DNA of 40,114 bases from Prevotella sp. (GTDB taxonomy: Bacteria > Bacteroidota > Bacteroidia > Bacteroidales > Bacteroidaceae): assembly GCA_017524385.1 (NCBI GenBank), contig JAFWSS010000152.1, positions 1-40,114 of the forward strand. Direction: 5' to 3'. The notes below the pieces were generated by a model. That model had not been told where the DNA came from. It made no database searches and saw only the letters and a list, made by a program, of their open reading frames with translations. The translations under genes and the position numbers were made by a program. Shown piece by piece: positions 23,377 through 31,756 of this stretch (positions are counted from its first letter, which is position 1; each line of letters starts with the position of its first letter).

Positions 23377-24075
23377 CTATATCAGCTTTTTCAAGCGCTG
23401 CTCCTCCACTTGGGGGAGCAACCGCTTGAAATGTGCCATCAGCAGTTGGTAGGATTCCTCTGGCGTGCGGTCGCAGCGGCAGGCGTCACGCCCGTAAAGC
23501 TGTTCCGGCGTGGTGAGCAAGGACCATCCCCAACCATATTCTCGGTTGTGCCTGTCACGGGGATAGACAAAATCCTCGGTGACGATGCGACAGGCCATTT
23601 GCAGGCGGGTGATGTAGGCATCGAAACGACTGCGCATCTTAGGTCCCGTGAAGCCGCACGCCGCACGCAACTCCCTCGTAATCAAACTGCCATGCTCCTG
23701 CAAGGTGAAGAGGATGGCCTCCTCCACGGAACCCTCCTCCGGGGTGGGATGCTTGTGACGACGGTAGTTGCAAAAATCGGGCCACCACGCCTTGCTGACA
23801 AAGCCGGCGTGCTTGTCGAAAAACTTGCCATAGACGCAACCACCGTCGGTGACCACCGGCCCTTTCCATTTCCACAAAGGCCAGTCCCACCCACCGTCGG
23901 GAAGGACCACGTAACGACAGTCGGAGGCCACCATCTCCTCAGCCGAGAAACCAGGTATGCCGCTGTAAAGCAACGGCAGGAAGCCCACCTTCTCCACCAG
24001 TTCAGCCAACTGCGTGGCATTGTGTATTTCCTGGGAGGCAAGTGATTCTATAGAATATAGAGCGTCTTTTGCCAT
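23377..24075 (-). CDS. AlkZ-related winged-helix protein
   Basis: 232 residues from the ATG at 24075. The sequence resembles Bacteroidetes proteins related to the AlkZ/YcaQ DNA glycosylase winged-helix family: YSIESLASQEIHNATQLAEL, the aromatic DWPLWKWKGP, WWPDFCNYRRHKHP, a winged-helix segment ITRELRAACGFTGPKMRSRFDAYITRLQMACRI, and GWGWSLLTTPEQLYG near the end. It is shorter than AlkZ, and a glycosylase activity is not shown. The frame can be extended to an ATG at 24150 or a GTG at 24159, but that stretch coincides with a MITE-like inverted repeat, so the shorter start is preferred. It is convergent with upp. Confidence 0.72.
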   Translation of the reverse strand: MAKDALYSIESLASQEIHNATQLAELVEKVGFLPLLYSGIPGFSAEEMVASDCRYVVLPDGGWDWPLWKWKGPVVTDGGCVYGKFFDKHAGFVSKAWWPDFCNYRRHKHPTPEEGSVEEAILFTLQEHGSLITRELRAACGFTGPKMRSRFDAYITRLQMACRIVTEDFVYPRDRHNREYGWGWSLLTTPEQLYGRDACRCDRTPEESYQLLMAHFKRLLPQVEEQRLKKLI

Positions 24076-24295
24076 AAGTAGGTAATCAAAATTATCTGTT
24101 ACTATCATTCTTGTAGGTGTTGTATAGTCTTTTATGTTTCTTTGGCGCATATTTTTCACTCATCCTCAGATTCCCGAGCAAGCTCGCCTACCCGTAGCCT
24201 TTCACATAGCCCGCTATGCTCCTTCGTCTGAGAGCAAAAATCTGCATCCAAATAAATCATAAAATACTATCATCTAATTTTGATCACCTACTTAT
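24074..24295. mobile_element. MITE-like element with about 21-bp terminal inverted repeats
   Basis: The left end (24074-24094, ATAAGTAGGTAATCAAAATT plus A) matches the reverse complement of the right end (24275-24295) at 20 of 21 positions, with weaker similarity for about 15 nt further in. The interior has nested palindromes: CTCAGA/TCTGAG (24165-24170 and 24227-24232), CGAGC/GCTCG (24175-24186) and CATAGC/GCTATG (24205-24218). No transposase gene lies inside. The left edge touches the start codon of the AlkZ-related gene. A third copy of the end sequence is at 39793-39812. Confidence 0.6.
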
Positions 24296-24308
24296 CTTTT
24301 TGTCTTTC

Positions 24309-25502
24309 TCAATTTCCGTCCGGCTTCCTCACATCCTTCACCTTGGCATCATACCATCGGAAGGCGGCAGGGTCGTCGGGGGCAGCCGGGTCGTAGCCAG
24401 GCCAGTCGGGCCGCAGACCCTTCATGAAAGGGAGGTCGAGGCGCTGCATCCCAACCACCACCATCTTCGCCACCTCGTAGGCGCCATAGGGATTGAAATG
24501 GGTGTTGTCGGCCAAAGCCTTGTCCTGTCCCGGATAGGTGTTGGCGGGATAATGCACAAGGGCTTTCTTGCTCCCTTCAAAGCCTAGGGTTTCGAAGAAG
24601 GTGCGTGTCATATTGTTGAGGTCGATGACCGGCACCCCCTCGCGCTCCGCCACGCTGCGCATGGCGGCGGGGAAGTCGCCGTGGGTGTCCTTGAGATGGA
24701 TGTTGTCATCCTGCCAAGCTCTCCTCTGCGTGGGTGTGCAGAAGATGATGTGTCCTCCAGCCTGTCGCACCTTGTCGATGAAGATTTTCAGGTTGTAGAC
24801 ATAGTGATACCACGCACCGTCGCCCGGTCGTTTCTCCTTCTCGTCGTTATGGCCAAACTCACACACCACATAGTCGCCCGGTCGCATCATGGTGAGTATT
24901 TTCTCCAGACGGTTGCCACCAAGGAAGGTGCGTGCGGTGAGGCCGCTCTCCGCATGGTTGGAGATGGCCACGGAAGAGTCGAACCACCGCGGGATCATCT
25001 GTCCCCACGAAGCCCACGGCTCGCTGTCCTGGTCCACCACGGTGGAGTTTCCGCAGAGGAAGATGGTGGTGGCTGTGGTGTCTGGCTCTATCTTGATGCG
25101 GGTGACGGCCGGTGCGGCGCCATTGAACTCCAGTGTGAGGCTGTCGTCCCAGTTGAGGTAGTCGTATTCGCGCTCCTTCAGTTTGACGCGCTCCTCCCGC
25201 TCCCCCTTGTCGGTGACGACGGAATAGACAGGCGACCGCTTGTTGACAATGAAGGAGTAGTCTGTCAACTGCCCCTTTCGCGTGGCGGCGTTTTCCACCA
25301 TCAAGCGCCTGGACTCCGCCCTCACCACGGTCTCCGCCTTCCGCTTCTTGCTGCCGAGGGTGACGGTGATGCGGTAGTTGCCGTCGGGCACCTGTACTGA
25401 AAAATACTGCGGACTGTTGATGTTCACGTCGAACGTGCCGATCTGCGCCATTGCCGGCAAGACCGCCAAGCATAGCGCCGCAAGGATGTGTCTTCTCTTC
25501 AT
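24309..25502 (-). CDS. Secreted rhamnogalacturonan acetylesterase-like SGNH esterase (CE12-type)
   Basis: 397 residues with signal peptide MKRRHILAALCLAVLPAMA. Residues about 21-140 form a beta-rich accessory domain, followed by the SGNH hydrolase (about 143-360). The catalytic blocks are visible: S153 in FLCGNSTVVDQDSEPWASWG, G187 in ESGLTARTF, N219 in FGHND, and D332/H335 in DNTHFNPYGA. The GNSTV form and WASWGQMIP are typical of CE12 rhamnogalacturonan acetylesterases, which remove O-acetyl groups from the pectin RG-I backbone. It follows the rhamnose mutarotase gene by 6 nt, and a PL11-type lyase lies nearby, consistent with pectin use. Confidence 0.88.
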   Translation of the reverse strand: MKRRHILAALCLAVLPAMAQIGTFDVNINSPQYFSVQVPDGNYRITVTLGSKKRKAETVVRAESRRLMVENAATRKGQLTDYSFIVNKRSPVYSVVTDKGEREERVKLKEREYDYLNWDDSLTLEFNGAAPAVTRIKIEPDTTATTIFLCGNSTVVDQDSEPWASWGQMIPRWFDSSVAISNHAESGLTARTFLGGNRLEKILTMMRPGDYVVCEFGHNDEKEKRPGDGAWYHYVYNLKIFIDKVRQAGGHIIFCTPTQRRAWQDDNIHLKDTHGDFPAAMRSVAEREGVPVIDLNNMTRTFFETLGFEGSKKALVHYPANTYPGQDKALADNTHFNPYGAYEVAKMVVVGMQRLDLPFMKGLRPDWPGYDPAAPDDPAAFRWYDAKVKDVRKPDGN

Positions 25503-25508
25503 GGCCTT

Positions 25509-25826
25509 TCAGTCAAGGTGGAACACTTCGTCGATAGGTATGGTGACAGGGGAGTTGTCGGCGTTCACCTCCATGATGTCGGCCATCATGTCCCACCACT
25601 TCTGTGTGACGGGGTCCACGTCGGTGGTGTCCTGGCTGTTGGTGTCGCTGCTGCACTCCTGGTAGCCGAAAAGGATGTTGGTGTCCTTGTCCCAGTAGAT
25701 ACTGTAATTGCCCACGCCGGAGTCTTTGATCATCTTCACCAACTCCGGCCAGATGGCGGCATGTCGCCGGGCATACTCTTTCTCACACCCCGGCTTGAGG
25801 AACATCTTGAATGCAAATCTTTTCAT
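25509..25826 (-). CDS. rhaM: L-rhamnose mutarotase
   Basis: 105 residues, the usual length. Interconverts alpha and beta anomers of L-rhamnose. MKRFAFKMFLKPG, the catalytic-type H22 in RRHAAIWPELVKMI, YSIYWDKDTNILFGY and the paired tryptophans KWWDMM are the family hallmarks. It is the first gene of an operon with the CE12 esterase. Upstream lies a -7 box at 25925-25932, and the intervening leader is filled by a nonamer array. Confidence 0.93.
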   Translation of the reverse strand: MKRFAFKMFLKPGCEKEYARRHAAIWPELVKMIKDSGVGNYSIYWDKDTNILFGYQECSSDTNSQDTTDVDPVTQKWWDMMADIMEVNADNSPVTIPIDEVFHLD

Positions 25827-25844
25827 AAGTTTTTAGGTTTTTAT

Positions 25845-25915
25845 GGGTCGAACGGGTAGGCCAGTTGGACGGGTCGGACAGGTCTGACAAGTCGGACTCG
25901 TCACACTGGTGAGAC
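25845..25915. repeat. Degenerate nonamer array in the rhaM leader
   Basis: About eight consecutive units of 9 nt (one of 8) approximating GGTCGGACA: GGGTCGAAC, GGGTAGGCC, AGTTGGAC, GGGTCGGAC, AGGTCTGAC, AAGTCGGAC, TCGTCACAC and TGGTGAGAC. Confidence 0.8.
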
Positions 25916-25924
25916 TCTTTCATG

Positions 25925-25932
25925 CAAAGATA
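25925..25932 (-). promoter_or_regulatory. Candidate -7 element of the rhaM-esterase operon
   Basis: Minus-strand TATCTTTG is a perfect TAnnTTTG. No clear TTTG is found 19-21 nt upstream, only a T-rich stretch. The implied leader of about 90 nt coincides with the nonamer array. Confidence 0.5.
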
Positions 25933-26003
25933 CGCACAAATGAGCGAAAAAACTAATTTTCACTCATCAAAATGGTTTCCAAGCCAAAAAACAAGGGACT
26001 CCA

Positions 26004-26035
26004 TTTCATCATTAGCGAATAATTTGTTACCTTTG
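26004..26035 (+). promoter_or_regulatory. Promoter of the zinc-ribbon protein gene
   Basis: TTTC (26004-26007), 20 nt and TACCTTTG (26028-26035) fit the Bacteroidetes pattern with one mismatch in the -33 box. Leader of about 30 nt. Confidence 0.65.
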
Positions 26036-26071
26036 CAAAAATCTAACCAACTTAAAAAATCTATAAAACCT

Positions 26072-26863
26072 ATGGCACTCATCAAATGCCCGGAATGCGG
26101 AAACATGATTTCAGACATGGCATCCAATTGCCCGAAATGTGGATGTCCGGTGGGAAATGCCGGCATGCAGCGGAAAAGAAGCACCACACGTGTTTTAAAC
26201 AATGACAATGAACGCACACGTGTCATTTACAAAAAGAACAACAATACCAACAAATGGTTGTATGCCATCATTGCCCTGCTGGCATCAATCCTGGTGGGTG
26301 GCGGAACCTATTACTTCTTGAACAAGGAGAAGGACAAAGACACTCAAGCCACAGCAATGGCAAAAGACACTCCAACCACCATTACCACACCCGCCAATCT
26401 GGACGAGGACGAACCTGCCACACCCCCGGCACCCGCCAAAATAGAAGAGCCAGCCACCACTCCAACGCCCGTCAAGCAGGAAGAGCCAGCCACCACTCCA
26501 ACGCCCGCCAAGCAGGAAGAACCAATAAGCACCCCTCCCCCCGTCCAAAGAAACAAAGTGGCCGACGGCACCTACAGCCTCAACGGCTCCATCAAATACA
26601 AAGACACCTATTACATCGATATGGAGATTCATGTGAGAGGCAACAAGGTGACGGGATGGCACATCGTGCATAACGGCGAGAACATCCGAGTAAACCTCTC
26701 CGGCTCCATCGATGCCAATGGCAATATGAAACTCACGGAATACAAAGGCGGGAGCACTACAGGGTATTATTACACTGGCAACTTCAACCAGGTCACATAC
26801 TCCGGGAAATACCTCTGCACATTCAAAAACCTCCCTATGAGTTTCTCGGCGTCAACCTACTGA
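26072..26863 (+). CDS. Zinc-ribbon membrane protein with Thr/Pro-rich linker
   Basis: 263 residues from the ATG at 26072; the upstream in-frame extension overlaps the promoter. Four parts are visible. A zinc ribbon has C6, C9, C20 and C23 (CPECG...CPKCG), with a further cysteine at 25. A single transmembrane helix spans about 62-83. A long linker rich in Thr, Pro, Glu and Lys includes a 12-residue repeat (EEPATTPTPVKQ, EEPATTPTPAKQ) encoded by two near-identical 36-nt copies at 26444-26515. A C-terminal beta-rich domain of about 75 residues begins near DGTYSLNGSIKYKD. The likely topology is cytoplasmic ribbon and exported C-terminus. The function is unknown; its position inside the pectin region may be incidental. 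Confidence 0.85.
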   Translation: MALIKCPECGNMISDMASNCPKCGCPVGNAGMQRKRSTTRVLNNDNERTRVIYKKNNNTNKWLYAIIALLASILVGGGTYYFLNKEKDKDTQATAMAKDTPTTITTPANLDEDEPATPPAPAKIEEPATTPTPVKQEEPATTPTPAKQEEPISTPPPVQRNKVADGTYSLNGSIKYKDTYYIDMEIHVRGNKVTGWHIVHNGENIRVNLSGSIDANGNMKLTEYKGGSTTGYYYTGNFNQVTYSGKYLCTFKNLPMSFSASTY

Positions 26864-26894
26864 CACCTTCTCCTTTTGCAACGTGCGAAATGTA

Positions 26895-26916
26895 GAGACG
26901 GGATTCTTCCCGTCTC
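26895..26916. repeat. Perfect 9-bp hairpin resembling an intergenic Bacteroidetes repeat
   Basis: GAGACGGGA - TTCT - TCCCGTCTC, preceded by TGTA. It lies between the zinc-ribbon gene and the lyase gene. There is no T-run after it, so a repeat is more likely than a classical terminator, although it could do both. Confidence 0.6.
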
Positions 26917-26987
26917 CCAAAATGTGCCAAAACAACCCCATCAAACATCTCATATACCAAACAACTTAAAAACCAATCACCATCCAA

Positions 26988-29900
26988 ATGACAAAGAAAT
27001 CCGCCATATTGTTTTTCTTGCTGGGCTTGACGATGACGGTCATGGCACAGCGCACGAGCGACGTGCTTGACCGCGGCCTGGTGGCCATGAAGTCGGGCAC
27101 GGGCATCTACCTCACTTGGCGAGTGTTGGGCGAGGAGTACTACGACGTGACCTACAACGTGTATCGCAACGGCACGAAACTGAACGACGAACCGCTCAGC
27201 GTGTCCAACTTCCAAGACACCGGCGGCAGCACCACGAGCAGCTACACCGTCCGCGCCGTGGTGCGCGGCCAAGAGCAGGAGCCATGCAAGGCCGTCACCC
27301 CCTGGAGCACCAGTTACAAGGAAATCAAACTGACGCACGAGGGCATCAAAAGCCGCCTCGTCCCCAATGACGCCACCTGCGCCGACGTCGATGGCGACGG
27401 GGAGTTGGAAATCTTGATGAAGTTCGACAACCAAAGCGAGATGGATGCCTCCTACCCCCGGGAGGGTTGCCAAGGCGAATACACCATTTTCGAATGCCTC
27501 AAACTCGACGGCACTCGCCTGTGGTGGGTGAACTGCGGCCCCAACATGGGCGACTTCCAGAACAACGAGCAGAACATCATCGCCTATGACTGGGACCGTG
27601 ACGGACGCGCCGAGGCAGTGATGCGTGCCGCCGACGGCACCGTCATCCACATGGCCGACGGCACCACCTACACCGTAGGCGACCCCTCGGTCAACGTACG
27701 TGCCGCCACCGGCGGCGGCACCAACTGGTTTGTGACCACCCAGGGCGAATATCTGCTCTACATGGACGGACTGACAGGCAAGCCCTACCAGTGCATCCCT
27801 TATCCGTTGCCACTCTATGAAAGCGGCGAGACCGACTATGCCAAGGCGTGGGGCGTGGCGAAGTACGACGGCGGACACCGTGCCTCGAAACACTTCTTCG
27901 GCGCACCGTGCTTCGATGGGCGCAACGCCAGCATCTTCCTCGCCCGCGGCATCTATACGCGCCACAAGATGGTGGCATTCGATGTCAACCCCTCCACCCA
28001 CAAGTTGACCCAGCGTTGGAAGTGGTATTGCAACACCAGCGGTCCATGGTATGGACAGGGCTACCACAACTATTGCGTGGCCGATGTCGACATGGACGGG
28101 CGCGACGAAATCGTCTTCGGCGCAATGGTCATCGACGACAACGGCAGGGGACTCTCCACCACGGGCCTCGGCCATGGCGATGCCGAACACGTGGGCGACC
28201 TGAACCCATATGTCCACGGCTTGGAAGTCTTCGCCTGCATGGAGGACAATCCCGGCACGAACTACCGCGACGCCACCACCTCGAAAATCTACCACCGCTA
28301 CATCGCCGGCAGGGACGTGGGCCGTTGCATGGCAGGAAACTTCACCGACGACTTCCCCGGGTCGCTCTGCACACCTACCGACGTAGGGCCCATCAGCTCC
28401 GTCACCAACGGCGCCGTCAGCGGACTGGGCGACACCGGCGTCAATCAGAACATGCGCATCTACTGGGACGGCGACCTCTGCGACGAGACGTTCAATTATC
28501 TCAACGGCGCCGACACCGAAGGCTGCATCGCCAAATATGGCTCGTGGTCTCCCATCTACACCTGTGCCGGTTCCAAGACCAACAACTGGACGAAGGGCAC
28601 GCCCTGTTATCAAGGCGACATCCTGGGCGACTGGCGCGAGGAAATCATCATGCGCACCGCAGACAACAACATCCGCATCTACTCCACGCCCACTCCCACG
28701 AAATGGCGCAACTACACCCTCTGGCACGACCACCAGTACCGCAACGCCATGGTGTGGCAGATGTGCGGCTACAACCAACCACCAAAGCCCAGCTACTTCC
28801 TCGGCGAGATGGAAGGCATCACGTTGGCCCCACCGCCACTCACCATGAACGGGCGCACCGAGGTGACCAATGGCGGCACCGTCTCGACAGCGCTGAACGG
28901 CCAGCATGCCATCGTCTGCAACACAGGCAACAGCAGCGTCGCCATCGACGATGGCGCCCAGCCCGCCGTACTCACCTTCAACGTACCCACATGGGTGCAA
29001 GGCACCGCCTACAGCGAGAGCACATCCTCCAACCCCACCATCAACCGCCTCACCTACACCTGCACCGTCTCTGGAGGCGGTCTTGCCGGTGACGCCCGGC
29101 TCATCAAGCAAGGCGACGGCATCCTCGTCCTGCCCAAAGCCGACTTCCGCCATACGGGCGAGACCAACATCTGGGGCGGCGTGGTGAAGTTCGACGGCAC
29201 GATGAAGCAAAGTCCCTTGTGGCTCAACCGCTTCACCCAATTGGAAAGCGACGGGGGCGAATTCCTCAGCATCAAGGCCGACTACGGTTCTGAGATACGT
29301 CCCGGTGGAAAAGACCATCAAGGCACCATCACCACCGGCACGCTGGCCCTTGGCTTCGGTTCACGGCTGGTCTTCGACCTCTACTCTCCTACGGCCGGGG
29401 ATTTGCAATCTGCCGACATGATCAATGCCGCCACCCTGACGATTGAGCGCAAGACCGCCTCGGAATGGGTGAAAGGCGGTCCCGAATACCTGGCACCCGT
29501 CATCGAGGTGGTGGGGCACCCGGCACAGGGCGAATCGAAAATTGCCCCTGGAAAATATGTCATAGGCATCATCGGCAACATCGAAGGGTCGGTGGACGAC
29601 CTTGTGCTCGATGGCATTGTGACATCGAAGAAGAAACTCTATGTGGAAGACGGCAAACTCATTGTCGAGATTTTCGACGTGCGCGACCCTTCCACCGTCA
29701 CATGGACAGGCAGCGTGAACGGGACATGGGACAATGCCGAGACTGAGAATTTCAGCATCGAGAATGAGCAGACAGGCTTCGTGGCCGGCGACAACGTCAT
29801 CTTCGACGACCAAGCCCAGAACAAGACCGTCACCGTCAAAGAGGATGTCTATCCCGCATCCATCACCATGAACAACACCACCACCTATACTTTTGGCGGA

Positions 29901-31607
29901 ACGGGCGCAATCTCAGGAACGGGCAAGTTCACCAAGGAAAGCACCGGCACCGTGACGATGAACGGCAGCAACAACTACACCGGCGGCAACTATCTCAAGG
30001 GCGGCATGGTGCGCGTCAACAAACTGGCCAACCAGTATTCCGAGACGGGCAACCTGGGCGGAGTCACCAAGAACGCCTCACTCTTCACGATGGAGAACGG
30101 CGCCGTGCTGCAAGCCACCGCCGCCGTGGAAAACGCCTCGCCCATGAAGATGGTGGGCGAAGAAGGCGGTGTCGTCATGAGCAATGCCGACTTCCGCATG
30201 AACGCCCCCCTTTCAGGCACGGTGCTGACGAAGAAAGGCTCCGGCTGTCTCTTCACCATGGCCAACAACACGCTGTCGCGAATCGTCATCTCCTCGGGCT
30301 CCGTTGCCGCACAAAGCGGGAACCCTGCCACCACCGTGGAGTTTGAGAGCGGCACCCTTTGGGACGACTCACAAGCCACCACCCATGCCATCCATGTGCC
30401 GAAAGGAAAGGTGGGCATGTGGCAATTAACCAATACTTATTACACGGCGTATTCCAACAAGTTGACGGGCAGCGGCACTCTGACCATCGTGCCACGCAAC
30501 ACGGTGAGCCGCGTGCGCATCACCGGCGACTGGTCGCAGTTTGAAGGCACCATCAAACATACCAACAAAGACATCTGGCTACCACTCGACATGTCGGGCG
30601 GGATGCCCAAGGGGACATTGAACATTGCCGAAGGATGCCTGGTGAGCAATGTGGCCAAAACCTTCACCATAGGCAGGCTGACAGGCAAGGGAATGCTCAA
30701 CGAACCCGTGCACAACTTCCGCAACTCCAACAGTGTAAGCGGCAGCAACACCTGGGAGGTGGGCAACAGCTGGGAGGACGGTGGCGACTTCATCTTCGAC
30801 GGCACCTTTGTCGATGGCGGAGGTTCCAACAAGTGCATCTTCAACAAGATAGGCACTTGCATGATGTCTGTCACCGGCAAGAGCACACATTCCGGCGCCA
30901 CCACGGTCAAGGGAGGTGAACTCTTCGTGAAGTCGGGTGCGCAACTTGGCACCGGCACACTCACCATTTGGAATGGAGCGACGCTTTCCGGTGTCACCAC
31001 ATCCAGTGTCCCCCTTGTCAATTCAAGCGTCACGTTCAACACAGGCTCGACGCTGCAAGTCGGGGCGTTTGCCAACGCCGACTTCGGGCAGATGTGCTTC
31101 GGCGGAAAGAATGTGACCTTCAGGAGTGGGGCCGTATTGAAACTCGCCGCCACGGATTGTGCCACATCCTACTCCACAGGCGGCACATCGATACAAGACA
31201 TTGGAAGGCTGACCATGAACGGAACCATCGACATTTATGTGCCTGAGTACCATACATTGAACGTTGGCGACAGCATTTTGCTGTGGAAAAACGTGGACTC
31301 TGTCGTAGGAACACCTGTGCTGAAAACCGAGGTTTTCGATGAAGGACGCGGCCTCTACTGGGACACCACCGACATCTCCGCCGGCATCCTCCGCGTGGCC
31401 CGGAACGAACAATACCCACTGGGTGATGTCAACCACGACGGTGATGTGACAGTGGCCGATGTCTCACTCACCACTGCTTATGTCTTGGGCAGCAATCCGG
31501 TGGTGTTCTTCATAGAGAATGCCGACGTGAACGGCGACGGCGTCATAACCATCACAGATGTCACGAAAATCGTCGACATGGTGCTCACAACCATGGTGAA
31601 TAATTAA
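26988..31607 (+). CDS. Rhamnogalacturonan lyase (PL11-type) with long autotransporter-like repeat region and dockerin-like C-terminus
   Basis: 1539 residues with signal peptide (MTKKSAILFFLLGLTMTVMA). Residues 21-105 form an Fn3-like domain and about 106-615 the PL11 beta-propeller, recognisable by repeated calcium-site loops (DVDGDGELEI, DWDRDGRAEA, DVDMDGRDEI) and by blocks such as QGDILGDWREEI and WHDHQYRNAMVWQM. This enzyme family cleaves the RG-I backbone by beta-elimination. The remaining 900 residues are unusual for PL11: three passenger-type beta-strand repeats (starting near 704, 977 and 1286; for example GTGKFTKESTGTVTM), probably a beta-helix. The last 60 residues contain two calcium loops, GDVNHDGDVTVADV and ADVNGDGVITITDV, a dockerin-like pair. 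The protein is secreted or cell-surface. Confidence 0.9.
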   Translation: MTKKSAILFFLLGLTMTVMAQRTSDVLDRGLVAMKSGTGIYLTWRVLGEEYYDVTYNVYRNGTKLNDEPLSVSNFQDTGGSTTSSYTVRAVVRGQEQEPCKAVTPWSTSYKEIKLTHEGIKSRLVPNDATCADVDGDGELEILMKFDNQSEMDASYPREGCQGEYTIFECLKLDGTRLWWVNCGPNMGDFQNNEQNIIAYDWDRDGRAEAVMRAADGTVIHMADGTTYTVGDPSVNVRAATGGGTNWFVTTQGEYLLYMDGLTGKPYQCIPYPLPLYESGETDYAKAWGVAKYDGGHRASKHFFGAPCFDGRNASIFLARGIYTRHKMVAFDVNPSTHKLTQRWKWYCNTSGPWYGQGYHNYCVADVDMDGRDEIVFGAMVIDDNGRGLSTTGLGHGDAEHVGDLNPYVHGLEVFACMEDNPGTNYRDATTSKIYHRYIAGRDVGRCMAGNFTDDFPGSLCTPTDVGPISSVTNGAVSGLGDTGVNQNMRIYWDGDLCDETFNYLNGADTEGCIAKYGSWSPIYTCAGSKTNNWTKGTPCYQGDILGDWREEIIMRTADNNIRIYSTPTPTKWRNYTLWHDHQYRNAMVWQMCGYNQPPKPSYFLGEMEGITLAPPPLTMNGRTEVTNGGTVSTALNGQHAIVCNTGNSSVAIDDGAQPAVLTFNVPTWVQGTAYSESTSSNPTINRLTYTCTVSGGGLAGDARLIKQGDGILVLPKADFRHTGETNIWGGVVKFDGTMKQSPLWLNRFTQLESDGGEFLSIKADYGSEIRPGGKDHQGTITTGTLALGFGSRLVFDLYSPTAGDLQSADMINAATLTIERKTASEWVKGGPEYLAPVIEVVGHPAQGESKIAPGKYVIGIIGNIEGSVDDLVLDGIVTSKKKLYVEDGKLIVEIFDVRDPSTVTWTGSVNGTWDNAETENFSIENEQTGFVAGDNVIFDDQAQNKTVTVKEDVYPASITMNNTTTYTFGGTGAISGTGKFTKESTGTVTMNGSNNYTGGNYLKGGMVRVNKLANQYSETGNLGGVTKNASLFTMENGAVLQATAAVENASPMKMVGEEGGVVMSNADFRMNAPLSGTVLTKKGSGCLFTMANNTLSRIVISSGSVAAQSGNPATTVEFESGTLWDDSQATTHAIHVPKGKVGMWQLTNTYYTAYSNKLTGSGTLTIVPRNTVSRVRITGDWSQFEGTIKHTNKDIWLPLDMSGGMPKGTLNIAEGCLVSNVAKTFTIGRLTGKGMLNEPVHNFRNSNSVSGSNTWEVGNSWEDGGDFIFDGTFVDGGGSNKCIFNKIGTCMMSVTGKSTHSGATTVKGGELFVKSGAQLGTGTLTIWNGATLSGVTTSSVPLVNSSVTFNTGSTLQVGAFANADFGQMCFGGKNVTFRSGAVLKLAATDCATSYSTGGTSIQDIGRLTMNGTIDIYVPEYHTLNVGDSILLWKNVDSVVGTPVLKTEVFDEGRGLYWDTTDISAGILRVARNEQYPLGDVNHDGDVTVADVSLTTAYVLGSNPVVFFIENADVNGDGVITITDVTKIVDMVLTTMVNN

Positions 31608-31634
31608 TATAAAGGTGGCATAAATAGCCAACCA

Positions 31635-31717
31635 ACATTGGGAACGGTTCCCTATGATCATCTGCAACAGAATGATTTCCAACGCAAGAAATGATCAAAG
31701 GGAACCGTCCCCAATGT
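31635..31717. repeat. Long inverted repeat (27-bp arms) between convergent lyase and receptor genes
   Basis: Left arm 31635-31661 and right arm 31691-31717 are complementary at 25 of 27 positions, with core GGGACGGTTCCCT, around a 29-nt loop. It would form a strong hairpin in either transcript and may also stop transcription from both sides. Confidence 0.88.
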
Positions 31718-31756
31718 TTACGAAGAACAAGGTTGTACCACCCCAAACGTCAATGT

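Noticed and set aside
26835-29321. 828-codon open frame on the minus strand
   Set aside because: It lies antisense to the lyase gene, whose domains are clearly recognisable. Its translation is rich in Val, Ala, Gly, His and Asp with no family features, as expected for a mirror of GC-rich third positions.
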